Source: RYN-230 sp963837515 (GTDB lineage: Bacteria > Actinomycetota > Actinomycetes > Streptosporangiales > Streptosporangiaceae). Taken from it: a stretch of DNA of 64,000 bases. Each line of letters starts with the position of its first letter. The first letter of the stretch is position 1. Under the pieces are notes generated by a model. That model was not told the origin of the DNA. It was given only the letters and a program-made list of their open reading frames with translations, and searched no databases. The stretch lies in assembly GCA_963837515.1 (NCBI GenBank), contig CAWINT010000002.1, forward strand, positions 1,178,001 to 1,242,000. The letters are read 5' to 3'. A program made the position numbers and the translations under genes. Of this stretch, positions 61,202 through 64,000 are shown one piece after another.

Positions 61202-61728
61202 GACTGGCCCTGCACTGTCCGCGCGATCATATCCAGCCGCGCCGCCGTGTGGTCGATCCATCGCAGGTCCGCCTCCAGGCGGTAGAGGGCGTGGTCGGCG
61301 AGCAGCACGTCGAGGGTGCCGCCCTGCCGCTTGAACTCGGTGAGCTCGCGCATCCGCTGCAGGTGCGCCGCCCGCTGGACGTCGAGGTAGTTGTCGGCGT
61401 GCTTGCCGAGCATGAGCGCGAGCACGACCTTGGCGAACAGTTCGCTCTGCAGGTCGGGCTCCGGCGGCGCGGGCTCGGCGAGCCACTTCTCCACGTCGGC
61501 GACGCCCTCGTCGGTGATGATGTACCGGCGCCGTTCCGGCCCGGCCCCTTGCTCGACGGGCCCGGCCACGGCCTTCCCGTCCCTGGCCAGCCGCGACAGC
61601 GTGGCATACACCTGGCTGTAGCGCAGCGGCCGCCCTTGCCCGAAGTAAGCGTCGTAGTCGCGCTTCAGGTCATACCCATGGCTGGGCCCGCGCTCAAGCA
61701 GCCCCAACAGCGTCAGCGGAACACTCAT
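61198..61728 (-). CDS. PadR-family regulator
   Basis: 176 residues, MSVPLTLLGLLERGPSHGYD, LKRDYDAYFGQGRPLRYSQV, YATLSRLARDGKAVAGPVEQ: PadR winged helix with the tyrosine-containing start, then a C-terminal dimerisation helix region (about 95-176). First gene of padR-ATPase-permease. A perfect 15-bp-arm inverted repeat touches its start codon, so it very likely represses its own operon, with release by a ligand exported by the transporter. Confidence 0.92.
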   Translation of the reverse strand: MSVPLTLLGLLERGPSHGYDLKRDYDAYFGQGRPLRYSQVYATLSRLARDGKAVAGPVEQGAGPERRRYIITDEGVADVEKWLAEPAPPEPDLQSELFAKVVLALMLGKHADNYLDVQRAAHLQRMRELTEFKRQGGTLDVLLADHALYRLEADLRWIDHTAARLDMIARTVQGQS

Positions 61729-61764
61729 ACCCGAGAGACTACCTCATGAGTAGTCTCTCGGGTA
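61728..61764. promoter_or_regulatory. PadR operator overlapping the padR start
   Basis: TACCCGAGAGACTAC (61728-61742) and GTAGTCTCTCGGGTA (61750-61764) form a perfect inverted repeat with a 7-base spacer CTCATGA. It begins at the first base of the padR start codon and extends upstream into the 5' region. Confidence 0.85.
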
Positions 61765-61792
61765 GTAGTTGTCCTACTCTCCTGGAGAATAG

Positions 61793-62660
61793 TTGCCAGC
61801 GACGGCCCAGAATCCGCCCCGGACGGGCCCCGTAGCCGTGCCCGGGCCCCGCCGGCACGTGGCGGACGCCGTCTCCGGTCTCGACCGCCGGCGTCCGGCG
61901 GCGCCAGTGGTACCCGGCCATGATCCGGGTGCCCGGCAACCCGTCGTACCGGCCCGCGCGCTGCTCACGGCGGACGGCCTCGGCGCGCGATCCCTCGACC
62001 GGGTCGAGGTAGGGGGCGACTGAGCGCAGGACGCTGCGCGAGATCCGGCACTCCCGGCCCTCCCTGCGTCCCTTTATGCACGCCGCCGACAGGCACGCCT
62101 TCGGGAACCGCGTCCCGCCCGCCGAGGCGTGGGCGGGCAGCTCGGCGTCCAGAACGCTGGCCCACTCCGCCAGCCGCAGGCCCGTGCCGTACAGGCCATC
62201 GACGAACGCGGCGTCCCGGTCCTCGTTCGCCCCGCGCCAGCCCGGTCGGCGCAGTCCGTCGAACCCGTAGCCGCGGAGGCCAACGTCGCGCCACTGCTCG
62301 AACGCCGGCCGCAGCATCCACTTCACCTGCCGCCGCCGGGCCCGGCGGGCCGCAGCGGGTCGCGCCCGCCGCGGCCAAGGGAGAGGAAGTAATCGTCCCG
62401 GTGGCCGGGCCGCCGCCCCGCGCTCGTCACGGCGGGCACCGGGTTAGCACGCTGAACCGGGCCGCCGCCCACGTGTAGAACGTCTTCAGCGCGGCCCGGT
62501 CGGTATCGAAGCTGGTCGGCGCGATCCGCCCGTCATTAGACGGGTCGGTCAGCCGCCAGTGCTTGAACGCCTCCACGTCCCGCACCGTGGCGTGGTCCCA
62601 CGTCCGTCCGAGCGCGTGCAGGAAGTTCAGCCACGTAGAGGGCATCACCGTGGCGGGCAC
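61793..62660 (-). pseudogene. Tyrosine recombinase (phage-type integrase), fragmented
   Basis: N-terminal SAM-like domain piece STWLNFLHALGRTWDHATVR and DVEAFKHWRLTDPSNDGRIA (62427-62660), then in another frame KWMLRPAFEQWRDVGLRGYG and the catalytic-box start FVDGLYGTGLRLAEWASVLD (R in GLRLAEW), fading out by about 61800. The catalytic H-x-x-R and Tyr are missing, so it is inactive. Its end lies beside the padR promoter. Confidence 0.65.
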
Positions 62661-62785
62661 GGGACCGTGCTAGCCGTACCTCAGGATTCGGGTGCCCACA
62701 CGGTGGCTCGCCTGCCCGGTGCGCGGCAAGCATTGAGATACAGGTGACCGGAGTGGCCGGGCACCGCAACTCACAGGAGGCATTC

Positions 62786-63022
62786 CGATGCACGCACCGG
62801 CTAACAGCATCCCTGCCACGCGATCAGCCCCGGTGAGGTTCCTGGTCAGGTCATGGGAGTACCGTCGTCCCCGGCTGTGGGTGGGTGTGCGTATTGCCTG
62901 CGGCATCTTCAACGTCGTCCTTGGTGTTGCCCTGATCGCTTTCGCCGGCCAGCTGGGGCCGCTGACGTGGCTGGCGGTGCTGCCGCTGGCGGGGGCGGCG
63001 CTGATCTTCTGGACCGCCTACC
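62786..63022. repeat. Direct repeat, copy 1 (5' region of the histidine kinase gene)
   Basis: Matches 63329-63565 at an offset of 543 bases, with about 180 bases (62834-63015) identical by eye. Includes the start codon and both membrane segments of the kinase. Confidence 0.92.
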
Positions 63023-63057
63023 GTTGCAGGCAGTGCAGAGCTAGCTGGCGCATCTAG
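62788..63057 (+). CDS. Truncated copy of the histidine kinase membrane region
   Basis: 89 residues from ATG 62788 with CAGGAGGC upstream (MHAPANSIPATRSAPVRFLV). Two membrane helices (GIFNVVLGVALIAFAGQL; LTWLAVLPLAGAALIFWTAY), then CRQCRASWRI and stop. Nearly identical to the first 78 residues of the kinase at 63331. It has a good start and ribosome-binding site, so a short membrane protein could be made; it may be only a duplication remnant. Confidence 0.55.
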   Translation: MHAPANSIPATRSAPVRFLVRSWEYRRPRLWVGVRIACGIFNVVLGVALIAFAGQLGPLTWLAVLPLAGAALIFWTAYRCRQCRASWRI

Positions 63058-63328
63058 GAGCGTGATGAGCCTCGTTGGCTGGGCAGAGGCTTCGCTGGCA
63101 GCTGGTCGCGGACGGTGCCAGCAGATGAGGTCCGGTTTTGCGTCGGCCTGGAGTGCTCGCCGCGCGCGAGTTCTTGGCGGATCCTTGGGTCAGAAGCGGA
63201 GTGTTTCGTGAACAACGGCGACAGTCCCACTCGGGTGACTGGCCAGCGGTCCGTCTCGCCCGCCCGGGGGCGGGACGGCACAGTTGCACCTCCTGCCGGT
63301 CCCTCCGGGCAGGAGGCGGGAGGTAACG

Positions 63329-63565
63329 CGATGCACGCACCGGCTGACAGCATCCCTGCCTCGCGATCAGTCTTGATGAGGTTCCTGGTCAGGTCATGGG
63401 AGTACCGTCGTCCCCGGCTGTGGGTGGGTGTGCGTATTGCCTGCGGCATCTTCAACGTCGTCCTTGGTGTTGCCCTGATCGCTTTCGCCGGCCAGCTGGG
63501 GCCGCTGACGTGGCTGGCGGTGCTGCCGCTGGCGGGGGCGGCGCTGATCTTCTGGACCGTCTACC
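63329..63565. repeat. Direct repeat, copy 2
   Basis: Second copy of the 237-base duplicated segment at 62786-63022. The 306 bases between the copies hold no clear gene. Confidence 0.92.
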
Positions 63566-64000
63566 GCCTGCAGCAAGACAGCGTCCACCGGGTGCGGGAG
63601 CTGGAGCAGTCCCGGGCCCACTTGGTGGACGACTCGGCCGCGAGACTGCGCCAGATCGAGCGGGACCTGCATGACGGCGCGCAGGCGCAGATGGTCGCCG
63701 TCACCATGAAGCTCGGGCTGGCCAGGAAGAAGCTCGGCGGCATGACCGACGGGACCGGCCAGGCCGACCTCGACCGGGTCCTGGAGCTGGTCACCGCCGC
63801 GCACCGCAGCGCCAGGGAGGCCATTGCTGAGCTGCGTGATCTTTGCCATGGCATCCACCCCCAGTGCTCGACCAGGGCCTGGGCGTCGCGCTCACCACCC
63901 TCGCCGCGCGCACCGATCTGCCCGTCGAGCTGGTCCTCGATATGCCCGGGTGCCCATCGGCAGCGATCGAGACCATTGCTTACTTCTGCGCCGCCGAGCT
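63331..64000 (+). pseudogene. Sensor histidine kinase (NarL/DesK type), partial at window end, one frameshift
   Basis: From ATG 63331 (GCGGGAGGTAACGCG upstream). Two membrane helices in residues 25-72, then a coiled coil and the HisKA_3 dimerisation box RQIERDLHDGAQAQMVAVTM with the phospho-accepting His in DLHDGAQ (near residue 114). The frame goes off at about 63855 (HPQCSTRAW). One extra base there would restore HPPVLDQGLGVALTTLAARTD and ETIAYFCAAEL, the usual continuation. The ATPase domain is beyond the window. A hairpin (CCTCCTGCC / GGCAGGAGG, about 63287-63313) stands just upstream of the ribosome-binding site. Confidence 0.8.

Overview
The window is very GC-rich DNA, with GTG and TTG starts, frequent GGAGG-type ribosome-binding sites and strong third-position GC, as expected of an actinobacterium (Actinomycetota). 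Lipobox lipoproteins, PSP-rich linkers, a CBM2 cellulase, GH62, GH3, GH29 and GH39-like enzymes and GT87-like mannosyltransferases point to a filamentous, polymer-degrading soil or litter actinomycete. The genus cannot be fixed from the sequence. I saw no rRNA, tRNA or CRISPR.

Layout. 1-8.7 kb: a CbiG-CobJ fusion of cobalamin synthesis, a type II NADH dehydrogenase, a YbdK-type carboxylate-amine ligase, a secreted GH12 endoglucanase with CBM2, a lipoprotein phosphoesterase and the 3' part of an ECF sigma factor gene. 8,694-17,173: an 8.47-kb integrated element that splits this sigma gene. The 5' part lies at 17,168-17,293, and removing the element restores a reading frame of about 344 codons. 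The element carries a frameshifted large serine recombinase, a frameshifted GntR regulator with a likely operator, a frameshifted HK97-type major capsid gene and many small zinc-finger or unknown genes. 17.4-27.9 kb: a SnoaL-like protein, two membrane glycosyltransferases, a RibD-like reductase, a GH29 alpha-L-fucosidase behind a LacI-type palindrome, a K+ channel, a crotonase and small proteins with nearby tandem repeats. 28.26-29.88 kb: an IS with perfect 28-bp ends and a frameshifted transposase.

30-36 kb: a DUF1254/DUF1214 protein, a peptidoglycan-binding protein, and a LacI regulator divergent from a secreted GH39-like hydrolase with a palindromic operator between them. 36.2-39.8 kb: a graveyard of broken genes (PIN-like/HigB remnant with intact HigA, TPR fragment, superinfection-immunity fragment, SRPBCC fragment, frameshifted membrane protein) around one intact lipoprotein. 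39.8-52.3 kb: a stress island (two DUF4389 membrane proteins, HtrA-like lipoprotein protease, tiny membrane protein, UspA, P-type ATPase, flavodoxin, baeRF family protein, Cys/His-rich coiled-coil protein) whose composition recalls the DosR dormancy regulon. 53-57 kb: a GH3-GH62 operon for arabinoxylan, closed by a strong terminator. 57.9-61.8 kb: a PadR-ABC ATPase-FtsX permease operon with an operator at the padR start. 61.8-64 kb: a tyrosine recombinase pseudogene and a histidine kinase gene whose 5' region is duplicated; this gene runs off the window.

How it fits together: the core metabolic and secreted-enzyme genes are intact, while frameshifts and truncations concentrate in mobile or accessory stretches. 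The most notable object is the element inside the sigma factor gene. Its rebuilt attP-like site has matching inverted arms around a shared 6-bp core, and its cargo includes a capsid gene but no recognisable portal or terminase.
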